Positions 32,068 through 43,672 are shown, counted from the first letter of the stretch. The stretch is DNA of 64,000 nucleotides from Schistocephalus solidus (GCA_017591395.1 WEDG01004507.1:1-64000); one strand, 5' to 3'. The notes: generated by a model from the sequence alone, not told the origin. Numbers and translations: made by a program.

Positions 32068-32901
32068 ATGACAAGCAAGATTGCTGCTGTTGCGAACCTG
32101 GCCTTTCATGTCTTCCGTGCACATTCACTTCGTTCCATGGCCAGGCGTACAGATGCGTACTCGGAGAATAGTAACAGTAACGGTATCCGCAGATTGTGCG
32201 CTTCTTCACTTACCAACACTAGTGAACCCGAATCACTCGAGGAGGTTTCATCAGATGCTCTTAAAACCCTCCTTACCAACGTAAGCGCCCTGACCTTAGA
32301 GGATGTGGGGGTTGATCGCGTCCATGGTTTTGATTCCTCATCCTTCTCCGCGCCCGTTATTTACGTTCACATAACTGAAAATGAGATTTTCTCAATGGGT
32401 ATGTTCATTCTACGACCGGGTTCACGCATTCCCTTGCACAGTCATCCAGGTATGTTTGGCATCATTCGGGTAATGCAAGGTGCTGTACGTTGCCAGAGCT
32501 TCACACGTCTAAGTACATCTCAACTAAGGGCAGCTGGTGGTCCATTGGCAGTCCTTTCGGCCCAGGGTGCCGCCAAATGGCAGCTTTCTGACTTCACGGT
32601 CGCTCAACCGCATCAAGACACCTTGCTGAACGTGGGCTGCGAACCCTGTGTCCTCACGCCGCACACTGGCAACCTTCATGAATTAACCGCTGTCGATGGC
32701 ACAGTTGTCTTTCTTGACATTCTTGCACCACCCTACAATCACGATCTGGGCGCAAGAGAATGTCTTTTCTACCGCGAGGTTGCCATGCCGATGGTAACGG
32801 CTGACCCGGCCACTTCCTCGTTTGTTTATCTAGTTGAAACTCACCAGCCGAAAGATTACTGGTGCGAGACCGCACCTTACCGTGGACCCAGCGTTTCATG
32901 A
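32068..32901 (+). CDS. ADO: 2-aminoethanethiol (cysteamine) dioxygenase
   Basis: An uninterrupted 277-codon frame close in length to the family (about 270 residues) and intronless, as ADO often is. Members are cupin-fold, non-haem iron enzymes. They oxidise cysteamine to hypotaurine, and in animals also N-terminal cysteines of proteins in an oxygen-sensing degradation pathway. The iron ligands are visible: His124 and His126 in IPLHSHPGMFG, and His199 in VLTPHTGNLHEL. Other family signatures are IYVHITENEIFSMGMFIL (about 98-115), VVFLDILAPPY (about 213) and DYWCETAPYRGP near the C-terminus. The start is ATG 32068 in an A-rich context (AAAATG); the open frame extends upstream only to a TAG at 31993. 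At the position of the family's Cys-Tyr crosslink the sequence reads CLFY (Cys232, Phe234, Tyr235), so the +2 tyrosine appears replaced. The N-terminus is rich in Arg and Ala and could be a weak targeting segment, but this is unproven. Confidence 0.9.
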   Translation: MTSKIAAVANLAFHVFRAHSLRSMARRTDAYSENSNSNGIRRLCASSLTNTSEPESLEEVSSDALKTLLTNVSALTLEDVGVDRVHGFDSSSFSAPVIYVHITENEIFSMGMFILRPGSRIPLHSHPGMFGIIRVMQGAVRCQSFTRLSTSQLRAAGGPLAVLSAQGAAKWQLSDFTVAQPHQDTLLNVGCEPCVLTPHTGNLHELTAVDGTVVFLDILAPPYNHDLGARECLFYREVAMPMVTADPATSSFVYLVETHQPKDYWCETAPYRGPSVS

Positions 32902-33024
32902 CGTGAAGTGTAGTCCTCCTCGAGTGACATGCATGCTCCCCTTCATCTGTTGACCAACTAGTGACTTGAGATTTTTTATTTCCGTTTTTCCCTACTATGT
33001 TCATTATTATTTGCATAATTATCT

Positions 33025-33030
33025 AATAAA
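33025..33030 (+). terminator. Polyadenylation signal of ADO
   Basis: AATAAA lies 124 bp after the ADO stop codon, within an AT-rich 3' region. It is followed by a T/G-containing stretch, as expected for a cleavage site. Confidence 0.65.
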
Positions 33031-33034
33031 TTTC

Positions 33035-33765
33035 AATAATGCTCTACTTTTCGCTGGCGTTGACGTGTTTCTAGGAATTTTTTCATGAAGTAAAGTAATT
33101 TTTGCATAGAACCTTGGGTCGGAATGGCTCTTTTTTCATGATCTTCTGCTTATCATGAAAATTGTAAGGTTCTCCAGATCTGTTACTTAGCCTTGTACTC
33201 TTGCAAAACAGTCTTAATGACTTGTTAGATCCTCTGGTTTTCTATCCTTTTATGAGATACTTTACGTGTGCCAAACATCCTCGGTTTAAACCATTCACTG
33301 TTTTATTTTATGCCCCCAGCCTTCCGGCAAGCCTTGGTATTGCTCTTTCGTACTGTCAGCTAAAGGGTGCTCTTTTATCTCAAGATAACTAAATCGTTGC
33401 GGTCTTCGTTAACCGTAACCTTTCCTCTGGTGTTTATTTTCTTTCACTTAAATATTATCTGCTAAGGCCAATGAAAAATTCTCTTCTTTCTGAAGTTTTT
33501 ACCGACAACGAAGAGAACTGAAAAATTCCTTTCTTGCTTACTTTCATCAGTCGGTGATGCCGCAGTCTCGGGCTTCACTCCAGAGAATCGAATCCGAACG
33601 TCACCCTGACCTCTGCAAAGCAAGCCCACGTTTTTTGCGTGGATATCAGGGTGCTTTCTTTTACCGAAAACACTGAGCTATTTCGACGGTGCCGGTGGTC
33701 GCAGAGCCACTGGCTACGAGTAGCATAAATAATGATGTTTTATTAAGCACTCGTGTGGGTAATGT
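33035..33765. other. no recognisable gene
   Basis: AT-rich region downstream of ADO. The short ORF at 33201-33392 has no motif. A palindromic-looking pair, CACGTTTTTTGCGTG, occurs at about 33627. Confidence 0.3.
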
Positions 33766-33770
33766 AACAA

Positions 33771-33818
33771 CAAAAGGCAGGGAGACCTGAATGACCTTTT
33801 TATCCGTCACCAGCCAAT
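33771..33818 (-). mobile_element. SINE 3' fragment
   Basis: AAAAGGCAGGGAGACCTGAATGACC followed by TCCGTCACCAGCCAAT aligns with the antisense 3' end of the tRNA-derived SINE at 51338 (AAAGGCAAAGGAGACTGGAATGGCC, GTCATCAGCCAGCC). Only about 50 bp remain. Confidence 0.45.
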
Positions 33819-33829
33819 AAGTGTGATAT

Positions 33830-36700
33830 TCGGGAGCGTTGCCTAGTTAGTCTCGTGTGCCAGCTGCTGTTATTAGGCCATCACTATCTGATCACGACAT
33901 GTAATTGAAATCGGTTATTCTAGTTTTTCTGCCCGAACTTGTAACATAATTATATTACTCATTGTTATTTGTCTGTATTGATTGTAGACCTTCAATGCCA
34001 AGACAAACCAGAACTGTCTGCTTTCGTCATACAATTAGGGTTGGTGGATGCATGTCCCTCGTGTGTAACCAGGTGTTTTCAAACCACAGTCAGTGTTAAA
34101 TGGTCCCGTATCGCAGTGGTAGGAGCTGTGCTCGGTAGTAATCGGATTGGGGTTTGTGCGTCTAGTGTTGGCTATCGCTGGGTGAGGAAGGCAAATCAAC
34201 CTGGAATGACCGGGAAACTGCCTTTATTTCACCCGCAAGCACCTTCCATTTGCTCGGCATTCGCCATAATGCCGCCCTCTTGGGCCTCACATCCTGGGCT
34301 TGAAGGTAGACCGGAAATTTATGTTTCCGTTTCTCGGTCAAAATAGACCGGTGCATGTTCTTTGCAGGTAAATTTGGATTGCCATTAGAAAAGATGGCAC
34401 GTATACTAGGTAATTACACTCCCATTGTGTTTTCGTAGGTATCTTCCAAAGTCCCCAGTGGAGGGACATCCTGTCACATTTCCTGTACTATCGTTTTTTT
34501 CATTTGAACGGACCATCAAAGCTTTTATTCAGTGCTTTATAGATTTCGCCAATTTGCACGAATGTCATCAAAGGTTATGATCCTGTGCGGCTTTAATTTG
34601 GTGGTTCCATCGAGCAGTGTTTTGTTCGACCTGAGCACTATGGACCCTCATGGAGTCCAGTCCGAGTTCCGCGCCTCATGGGCCAATTGTTGTCCGGAAA
34701 GACGGCGGAGCATTGCTTTGTGCACTCTACGGTATCCATTTCCATCCACTATAGATTTATGTTCCAAGATTATGTGAGATAACGATTGAAATTCGTTGTT
34801 CCATAATACCGCTGTGGCTTGAGACTTTTTTTAGTGAAGTGGCTTACTAAATGGGTGCCCAACACTGGTACCACTGCCGCTACCTGGTCCGTAGTTGATT
34901 AATTGCCAGGCTCTGTCACGCATCCGTCTCATTTAGATTTTGTTACTATCTGTCTTCACGTCGAATAGACCGCTTCCAAGTAGACCCTGCCGCCCTGGAA
35001 TATTATATGAGGACCAAAGTGCATAATTCTTACCGCTTTATGCTTAATGCTATGCCTGAAAAAAATTAGATGTTCTAAATTTTTAATTGTAAATGTGGCT
35101 GGTCCACTCACCGGGCTCTCCTGAACTCACAAACTCAGGTTTACTAGGTGCCAGAAGTGACACAAGTCTTTTATGAGAAAGCTGTTTAGAATTTCTCTGT
35201 CAATTCACGTGTATACTGCAATAGGGGACATAATTGTGAACAAAGGACTTGGTTACTGTCAAGCCGGGAACTGTGTTCCGGTGCTAAGCTTAGGAAAAAC
35301 TGTCCAGTCGTCAAAAGCATTGCCTTCTTTATCTCACCTTCCGTGTGAGTTCATATGGTTGACATCGCATAAAACACACCAGCTTTATTTCAAAAGTATG
35401 CTCCTATTTGCTTTTTACTACCCAAGTGTACTGTAGATAAGTAATCGATAAAAATGCCTGATATGATCTACATCCCAGGCACTGTTCAATATATGGAATC
35501 TCTTCGCATCTTGGTAATTTGTTTTTGGAGTAGTATTTCCCCCATCAAGGACTTTATGCAATGCATTGTTACTTTTTTAAGGGAGAATCTCATAATATAA
35601 TTTATTTTTGGGGAAATTATACTGTAAAAGTCGAACCAACAACGCCAATTTATTATCAGCTGGGCATGTGAGAATTTACTGTCACGTGGCGATTACAAAA
35701 GCAGCATTCTCTTAACGTGTGATCAGCAGTGCCAATTATCAGCAGCATGTACTTAATTAAGGCGCCTTTTGACCATACTTTTTGTTGAAAACGGTTAACC
35801 TTAAAAGATTTCTCCAAAATGGCATGATCCAGGGCTTCTCGAGAATAGGGTTTTTGTTTCATTCAAGCGGCGGGAATTCCCATTCAAGACCTAAAAGACT
35901 ACTGACGATATCTTGCGTACTACTTAATTAAAGAGCAGAAATGTCTTTGAAGGAGAGGGTAGGGCGCTAGGTTCGAAAAATCGTCTGGTATACCCTTGGA
36001 AGCGTAATTCAGCTGGGTGATTTAAAGGATATTTGCATATTTTTTCCTATTACTGTGCCGGGTTAGCAATTTTAGGAACTTTATTAATGCAACTGCTTTT
36101 AACTGTCAGTTTTTTAAGCGTCATTTGCCCGACTTCGACCCAGCATAGACTGTGTATCATTATCAGTATATTTGAGGGAGATGTAGGTAAGTCACCTTTG
36201 AATTCCCTATTTGTACATGCGAGTTGTGGTATCAAAAAAATAGTATCTCGATATGTTGGCGAGGCCAACATAGTGGAACATAGTTGAAAAAGAGCAGACA
36301 ATGAAAAAAACTCCCGGTGATATTTAGGAGAAAAAAACTGTCGCCCTTGGGGGAGGGACCAACGGGGGGCATTTCGGAGGTCACATGAGTCAGCCAGATT
36401 CTCCCTTGCTGATTGCAGAGTCCGTTGAGGGATTTCAAAGGCGGAAATATATGTCCAGATCATCCTCGGTCCATTGTCGGTTCGAACCAAGGGAGAACGT
36501 TCATACACCTCATGGACGACGGTCGCCAGGTCCAGCTGATGCGAACACTCACGGTGTCACCAAGGTGTGCAAATAAGTTAAGCAGCGAAGACCTCGAGGA
36601 CCCCAGCATGGGAATAATGGGAGAATGCAAGCCCTCGAACGAAAATAACAAACATAAAGAAATGTTACTCAAATATAGCTAGTAGTATCATAAATGCCTT
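33830..36700. other. no recognisable gene
   Basis: About 2.9 kb. Several 60-150 codon ORFs occur on both strands (33969-34346, 34532-34777, 35173-35436, 36050-36508 minus). They overlap one another, lack domains and start at non-ATG codons or isolated ATGs. The interval 36380-36660 has overlapping open frames on both strands and moderate GC and might be a repeat, but nothing in the window matches it. Confidence 0.35.
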
Positions 36701-36731
36701 ATTTTGCTGACGTCACACTTGCGGCTTTCAG

Positions 36732-38216
36732 TTAGTTGTAGCTCGCACCATTATATCGATCTAACTTTCGCTTAAAAACCTCCAAGGAGTCCGACATAAC
36801 AACATCCAGAGGAAGACTATTCCAAGTTTCGACTACTCTTTTGGAGAAGAAGTACTTTTGAGTGTCTAGCCTTGCTCCAGTCACACGTAATTTGAGAGGA
36901 TGACCTCTCAAGTTCGTTGTTTTTGCTAACTCGAAGAAATTCCCTGGGACGAGACAACAGTCCTGGACGCGTAGTATGCGGAATGTTAGTATCAGGTCCC
37001 CCCGAAGCTGTCTAAAGTGCAAGAGAAAGAGATTGAGACTCGACAGCCGTGTTTCATAAGGCTGTGAGCCATGTCCAAGGACAAGTTTGGTTGCTCGCCT
37101 TTGGACCTTTTCGAGGATTTTGATGTCCTTCGCCGCCCAGGGTCTCCAAGCTTGGATAGCGGACTCCAACTGTGGCCGCACGAATGTTCCGAAGACTTTA
37201 GCGAAGCAGTCGGTTGTGAAGGCTGCAAAAGCTCGTTTAACGAGGTACAGAATCGACATGGCTGACTTCGTTACCTTTGCGCAATGTAGGGATTGTTTCA
37301 GCGAGGGCTTGATCCGGACTCCAAGGTCCTTTTGGACATCCACTTCTTTCAATGGAATGCCATTCAGACTGTACACCGTACGGTTCGAAGGATTGCTTTT
37401 CCCGACTCGCATAATGTTGCACTTGCTCTCATTAAACGGCATGAGCCAGTCATTTGACCATTTCTGGAGTCGATTTAAGTTTGCCTGCAAGTTCTCTTCA
37501 TCAGCCGCAGTTTGAATGACGCGCCAAAGTTTGAGATCATCGGCAAACATGGCAATATCGCAGTCCAGTTCGTTGGCACAATCGTTGATGTAGACAATGA
37601 ACAAAATAGGGCCGAGAACAGAGCCTTGGGGAACACCACTCTCAACCTCAACTTTAGTCGACTGTTTGTCGCTGATATGGACAGTTTGTGAGCGGCCAGT
37701 TAAGAATTTTTCTATCCATGTCAGAAGTCTACCTCTTACGCCTATGCGGTTGAGTTTATAAAGAAGGCGGTGGTGCGGCACGCTATCAAAAGCCTTTTTG
37801 AATTCTATATAGACTGCGTGCACCGTATTTTCACTATCGACCGCTTCAGTCCAACGTTCTAAACAGTAGAGCAAATTTGTGACGCAGGATCTACCTCTAC
37901 GGAAACCGTGCTGGGCTTTGGATAGCAGATTGTTATGTTCGAAGAACTGCATTAGTTGTTGCTGAATTATTTTTTCCATGATTTTGCAGCAAACTGAAGT
38001 TAGGCTGACCGGTCGATAATTGTTTGCAGAGACCCGGTTTCCACCCTTATAAAGCGGCGTAATCCATGCGGATTTCCAGTCGGCTGGTAGGCTTCCGGTC
38101 TGAAAGGATGTTTGGAAAAGCGTAGAGAGTGGTTTTGCCAACTCTCTCGCGAGCTCTTTCAACAGCTTGGCAGGTACTTCATCGGGACCCGGAGACTTAG
38201 ATTCCTTTAACCCCAA
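36732..38216 (-). CDS. Reverse transcriptase, LINE family A (open frame)
   Basis: The open frame of 494 codons has a non-ATG (TTG) first codon; in the intact element the coding region continued upstream. In order it shows connector SKSPGPDEVPAKLLKEL (5-23), fingers WKSAWITPLYKGGNR and NYRPVSLTSVCCKIM (about 47-80), GFRRGRSCVTNLL, motif A VYIEFKKAFDSVPH (135-148), GVPQGSVLGP (194-203), motif C MFADDLKLW (223-231), and a thumb ending in EVFKRKLDRYNGAS. In LINE RTs the motif A residue before F is the catalytic aspartate; here it is Glu138, while the family A copies at 17.1 kb and 29.9 kb have Asp. That change probably disables it, although the frame has no stop or shift. It serves as the reference for the other family A fragments in the window. 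Confidence 0.85.
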   Translation of the reverse strand: MGLKESKSPGPDEVPAKLLKELARELAKPLSTLFQTSFQTGSLPADWKSAWITPLYKGGNRVSANNYRPVSLTSVCCKIMEKIIQQQLMQFFEHNNLLSKAQHGFRRGRSCVTNLLYCLERWTEAVDSENTVHAVYIEFKKAFDSVPHHRLLYKLNRIGVRGRLLTWIEKFLTGRSQTVHISDKQSTKVEVESGVPQGSVLGPILFIVYINDCANELDCDIAMFADDLKLWRVIQTAADEENLQANLNRLQKWSNDWLMPFNESKCNIMRVGKSNPSNRTVYSLNGIPLKEVDVQKDLGVRIKPSLKQSLHCAKVTKSAMSILYLVKRAFAAFTTDCFAKVFGTFVRPQLESAIQAWRPWAAKDIKILEKVQRRATKLVLGHGSQPYETRLSSLNLFLLHFRQLRGDLILTFRILRVQDCCLVPGNFFELAKTTNLRGHPLKLRVTGARLDTQKYFFSKRVVETWNSLPLDVVMSDSLEVFKRKLDRYNGASYN

Positions 38217-38265
38217 AAGTTCCTTGAGGACAGTAGTCTCGGTGAAATTAACAGTCGACTATTGT
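36732..38265 (-). mobile_element. Family A LINE, 5'-truncated copy with a near-intact RT
   Basis: Extends from the RT connector (VNFTETTVLKELLG read upstream of the long ORF, to about 38265) to the RT stop at 36732. No endonuclease motifs occur upstream on the minus strand, so the 5' part is missing. The 3' UTR is not clearly bounded. Confidence 0.7.
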
Positions 38266-38269
38266 ATCC

Positions 38270-40585
38270 ACTTCGAAGTATTTAAGTATTTTTCAGTGTG
38301 AACTACCTTAACAAGTCGACCATTTCGGAAGGTACTCATTCAGTTACCCTGCCGATAACTGCCAAGCGCGGTTTTTCATGGGCCCATGGCCATGTGGAAA
38401 CGTAACTTAACCTAGCTATTAGGGTGGGTTTTGAATAGAGATTCTTCGCGTCCGATTGACCCGTTTTGCCAGCTTGCGTACTTAAACCGTCGCCTGGGAG
38501 CTTACGCTTATAAACATCATGCGTGTCAATCGCTGCATCATTGAAGACGGAAAATTTAGGCATTCAGATAACGATTACTATATGAAACTTTAATGGTTCT
38601 ATTTTCGTGCCAAATATTAAAATAAGTTATTGATACATAATCTATCCAAATTATTCTGTTTAAATCGACATTTCTCAGGAAGCGATTCATACAAATAAGT
38701 TCTGGAACTAAAAAAGGCACCTTGATTTAATAAATATCATTAAAATCTCTTAGAAACTGACATGTGCCACAAAACTATCGATAACATAAATCTCGAAGTG
38801 TTCTTTGGCAATCTTACTCGGTCAACTTTACAGCCCTCTGCTCTATATTTGGGTCCAGAGCCACACACTCCGAACGATATAAACCCTTCTTATGGCGATG
38901 GTTGATATCTGTGGAATTGTATTTTCCGGTTGTGCGCATTGAAGTTCTGCCGCCTGTACGCAATGCGAAGGCAGCCGAAGTAACTTAAAAATTACGTCCT
39001 TTTGGCAGATTGCACGTTCTGTGCCCTAAACGAACTTCCTGATCAGTGTAAATAAAAATAAATTGTAGGGGCTTGTATTTGGGCCTTTTACTAGTTTACT
39101 GTCTGCTTTCAGCAGCTAATACCGACATCATCCCAATGCGCATCGATTGATACGGCGCAGAAAGCGAGGCCAAAGACATTGAAAACAGTTGAACCGCCTT
39201 GTCCCACTATTTTTAAAAACCAAGGTATCCAAGTCCGAACAATTGCCGCTAGTGTGAACCTGTATGCTCTTATGGGTCTCTCAATCTTCAAGCTATTTTT
39301 TTCAGCAACCAAGTTTCGTTATATTCGGGCAAGTTTATTTCTGTTGATGACATGAGAGGCTTTCATAGGAGATTGTCTGCGTTCTGGTGTAATTTCCTCG
39401 GTTATTTATGTGATAGTCAAGTCAGATGCTGCGCAAGTCCTCGTTATCAAACTTATTCGCGCGCAAGTCACCGTCCCTGCACCCATCCTGCTGTACAAGA
39501 CGATATGAAAAACCTCGGAACGAATGGTGGAAGTGTCATGTATGTGTTTCAGCCATTTCAAGTAGTTGGGTCTCAGCGTCGAGCGCGTTCGCCTTCGTCT
39601 GAACCGTGTTTTCCTGAAACCAACCAGCGAAAGACACAATGCTCCGTGGTCTAGATCTCTCAAAAGGTAGCGCCAAGCAGCGAACTAACCAGCAGTTTGA
39701 GGCGGAAAAAGGCCGCATAAACAAGTGCCGTTTTGGCGATCACAGAGACAGACTGTCACAGACACTTAGGGACCAGCGTTTAGCATTAGCTGTCGAATTG
39801 GTAAAAAAAAGGCTGCTCATCCTCGGTTGTACGTAGGCTACCAAGAAAGTTCTACGTCAACCGGCGTCAGCTTCCTAATATCTCGAGCCAACAGCAAGTT
39901 TCCCCCTTAACAGTCTGACAATGGTTTTCCAAGTCATTTATTTGGGACGTGTCATCTCAGGGCCGACCGAATCAGTAACGAGCTTGCAGCCATCTCTGTG
40001 GTAGAATACAACACTCGGCCTGAAATCGTCGACACGCAATTCAACAGGTACGGAGCTGTCATTCTGATAAAGCTCTTCTGTGCCCCTGAGCCGTTTTCCA
40101 CAGTCGGGGGAAAAAGTTAAACCACTTGCTGCTAAGCTGCCTTTTAAGGACCTTGAAAGGAAGGAATTTGGATACCCAACTCATCTAGCTCGGGGTATTT
40201 TCCAGGCTGAATCAGATTCAACTCCGAGAGGATGACCGCATCGTAACAATGGATGTCGATTGTCTGACGAAGCGGCTGCGGTATAGTCAAGGTGGACGAA
40301 GAAGACGATACAAGAACACCTAAAATACTTCATTCAGTTACCTGGACTTAACCAAGAGACTATGAATCCCTGTCCATATCCAGTAGACTTGTGTACTTGT
40401 CATGCAACCTTAAACAATAATTCCTGATGTCAGCCAAGTAACGGAAACCGAGGCGAAGCGACAGGCCCAAATACTTGACTATCATAGGCCAACGCAACCA
40501 ATTTTACCCTCAGTCAATATATTGCTATGATAAACATTCATTCGAGGTCTCAATTGGCCTTGTCAAACACTTTAGAATTCAATGT
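38270..40585. other. no recognisable gene
   Basis: About 2.3 kb with overlapping short ORFs on both strands (for example 38336-38563 minus, 39352-39654 plus, 39406-39663 minus, 39639-39836 plus). None carries a recognisable domain, and opposing frames over 39400-39720 cannot both be genes. GTAAATAAAAATAAATTG near 39048 might be a LINE tail. Confidence 0.35.
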
Positions 40586-40589
40586 AATG

Positions 40590-40690
40590 TTAATCCGCCT
40601 GCACAATAAAGCAACCCTGGTAAGGAAACCCCGTCAACGTGCTTTCACTGTAGTAGCACGTTTCTATCCGGACGTTCCTTGAGCGGACCC
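40590..40690 (-). repeat. Short dispersed repeat shared with 48755-48840
   Basis: On the minus strand both regions carry a related block (GTCCGGATAGAAACGTGCTA here, GTGCGGCTTGAGACGTGGCA there), followed by matching blocks ending in GGGTTGC. The two encode similar peptides (VRIETCYYSES and VRLETWHYSAS). The second copy abuts a Penelope fragment, so this could be part of a PLE 3' region or another element. Confidence 0.35.
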
Positions 40691-40699
40691 TTGTTTGCC

Positions 40700-43555
40700 C
40701 ACTACGACTGAAACTGCCAGGACACCGAAGGGAACTGTAGTCATTTCTTGGCCTGGTCCGACACCTGTGAATATACGGCAGACGAAAGGAGAACAACTAC
40801 GAGGGCCCCTACTAACGTCCATAATGTGCTGGCGCATACAACTGCCACAGCGGTCTATTTTGTCATATATGCAAGCACGAAAACAATTATTAAATTATCA
40901 CTCACTGACTATTCACACAACAATCGGACGGCGTTGGTGATGTTCGAAAAAATTTGACAGGTGTTTTTTGGTAATGATCCCAGGTCTTGATGCATAAATG
41001 CCTCCACATTTCGTGGAATAAATAACTTAGTTATGAACAAAAGATAAGCCTGCTCACGCAAAAATCTACGACTCGGATCTTCGCATTCAATCGTACATTA
41101 GTTAGTTCTTAAGGTAATTATCATCGTATTTACAGATGTCAACCAGATTTGGCCCGATTTTGAGGCATTTACGTCTAGCACGGATTGGACTCTCTATAAT
41201 CTGAGACAACTGTGTGTCACTGGGAAAATTTGACGTACTGGGGTATGAAAGTCGTCAATTCGCAGACCAAAATTTAACGGTTGAGGATTTTCACAAGGTG
41301 CTGATCCCTGTGTTCTAAGTTTTACTCTGTCTGAGATTAATAGCAACCTAGTTTGAGCAAACTTTGGTCCGGAGACGGTCCCGGTGGACACAATGAGGTA
41401 TTTTCTTGGATAATGACCAGCTTGCTTTTGATGTTCTTCCCCGCATGGAGATCAGCAGACGGTAATCTGTTCAGAATTCGACACCTAACCTCTTCTTTAT
41501 CATGCAGACACCGCACCAGTCCCTTCATGAAAAGGTGATATAATTATTCCTGGGAATATATAGGCTTTTGTCTATTCCAAAGGGTTTTGGACGATTGAAT
41601 ACCTTCGTAGAACCCCTTCACGTCATTTATAATCGTCGTACTTGTCGAGATGTATTATTTGCTAGTTGTGGCCGCCTTTTTCTCTGGTTTTCGGTAAGCA
41701 TCGTTTTAATTCCAATCCAAAATCGCACCGATTTTCCTTTTGACGATTGCACCTGAGAAAACAGTACCTCTTATCTATTATCTGAGCTTTTCTCCCCTCA
41801 AAAAGTGGGTCTCCCTGAGAGCAATGATGTTCAACTTTTGTCTGGACTGGTTCTCCTTTCTGACATATTAGTCCTTCGATTACTTAAAAGGAAGTGGACT
41901 GGGTTACCAGTATGAGGGAACTAGAAACAGGCTATTTCAAAATTACCGTATATCAACCACAAAGCAGCAGACCGTCTCAGATAAGGGACAATGTGAGGGT
42001 ATGGCTTCTGGGCCTTTGCCTTGAGCGATAGGTACGTTTCCCTAAATTTGACAGATTTTATCTCTAGACAGTATCCTTCGTTTAAAGTTACCTAGCGCTA
42101 ATGAGAAAATGACTCTAAATTTCTTTTCATGGCAATTCAAAGCATCAGGGTTGAACTTAAAAGTTGTTCTTTGCAAAAATTAGGTGATTATGATATATTA
42201 TAATTAGGTTGACTTTCAGAGTGTTGATGACTCTCATTCAAATTGTATCCGAATCCAAAGACGATGCTCAATAGAGACAACCGGAGATGAGATAGAGCAC
42301 TGTAAAAAAAATTGGATGAACTCCCGTTTACGCATAGAACGACGAGTGTTACTCTTCCCTAACCGAATTAGGCTTAGCACACAAATTTTTCTACCAACGT
42401 CAGAGTGCGGTTGTTTGTCATTGTGAGATCGCTTGTGAAGCCTCGCCGTAAGGCAGAGGATCAGTTACCACCAATCCCACCTGACTATGAAAACTTAAAG
42501 TACCGAGGTGCTACTTTAGTACATATCTGTCTGTGTGCGATTTATAAGGGACTATATTAGGCGGTAACGTTAAATTATATATATAAGACGTTCAGTAAAC
42601 TTCACTTCCTTATGTGAACTAACCAAACATTCAGTTCATCTTTTTAGTATGGGTCTGGCGTTCGCGAAGGTAGGAAAGGGAAAATAGGATACCCACAACC
42701 CGAAAATTTCGAATCGCCTACCCCTGGGATTGACATCACGTGTTTTCTATTCTCGGTTATTAGTAGTTATTATTACTAGTTACTTTTGTTTATTGAGTAG
42801 AGACGTTAAATAAACTATTTGTGTGAGCGGGTGGAAACCGACCGCAAGTAGTTAAGGTGATCGAAGTGCATTCGGCCATCAGCACACGACGTATGAATAA
42901 ACGTTCGTTGCTTTCCACTTGATATCTTCGGTTAATTTTTTTTCTAATTTGTGAGATCTATTGGATGGATTGGCGTCAAATGAAAGGAATGTGTGACGAA
43001 GCATAAATTCTCAGGTTAAGGAAGTTAACTTCGGGTGTTGGTAGTTCCATTCAAGTATTACAGTCAGCGCTCTTGTAGGAACGTATGCATATTTAATTTG
43101 GAGGCCTTAACCACAAGCGTAACGATAAGTTTACTTCAAACTTATTCGGGAATCGGAACATTTTTTTGTCCGAATGCTACCATTTCATTGAGCATCAAAG
43201 TCGAAAATATAATTTCTTACCAAATGAGTACAGGGAAGCATATTTATGCACTACCGCTTACTTAATTAATGTTTATCGTGTGGTTGCCGCGAACGGTCGG
43301 AAAGATGCACATTCAAACGCCAGCATCCTGGCATGACTTAAATATCTTGAGTTTAGTGGTATGTCAATCAATAGTACAAACCCACCTGAGCGATCCTTTA
43401 AGATGGAAAGCACATTTTGTGGCATGTCATCTAATTGCGAAACAGCGATTCGATATAGTAACAATGGCAAATGGTCACTTGTGGATCCTTTGCGGGACAC
43501 ACTCTTGGGCCCCGCCAGCAGCCACAGAGCGGCTAGTGATATAGGCAGAATGAGA
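40700..43555. other. no recognisable gene
   Basis: About 2.9 kb. ORFs of 60-124 codons occur on both strands, including a 124-codon minus frame at 43273-43647 that overlaps two plus-strand frames and the inverted repeat. None shows a motif. Telomere-like, LINE and PLE sequence is absent. Confidence 0.35.
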
Positions 43556-43557
43556 CT

Positions 43558-43672
43558 ACCGACAAAGACAAGCGAGACTGAAATGTCTATTTCGGGCTGG
43601 GTTGGTTGTGGTTGGCAAATGATGGCTATTAAATCATAAATGGACATTCCAGCATCCCTTGTCTTTGTCGGT
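43558..43672. repeat. Inverted pair of SINE 3' ends
   Basis: ACCGACAAAGACAAG at 43558-43572 is the exact reverse complement of CTTGTCTTTGTCGGT at 43658-43672. The complementarity continues inward imperfectly for about 20 bp (GAGACTGAAATGTCTATTT against AAATGGACATTCCAGCATC). Both arms match the 3' end of the SINE family at 51.3, 54.4 and 60.0 kb. The spacer is about 43 bp, so the single strand can fold into a hairpin. Confidence 0.75.

Noticed and set aside
34090..34230. tRNA-like or SINE-like stretch (GCAGTGGTAGGAG, AATCAACCTGGAATGACC)
   Set aside because: The B box is not credible and the body does not follow the SINE order seen elsewhere.
36050..36508. Minus-strand frame with VRTDNGPRMIW, resembling an integrase TDNG motif
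   Set aside because: None of the other integrase motifs (HHCC, D,D-35-E spacing) is present around it.
43273..43647. 124-codon minus-strand frame, partly hydrophobic
   Set aside because: It overlaps two plus-strand frames and runs into the SINE inverted repeat; no domain or coding bias is evident.
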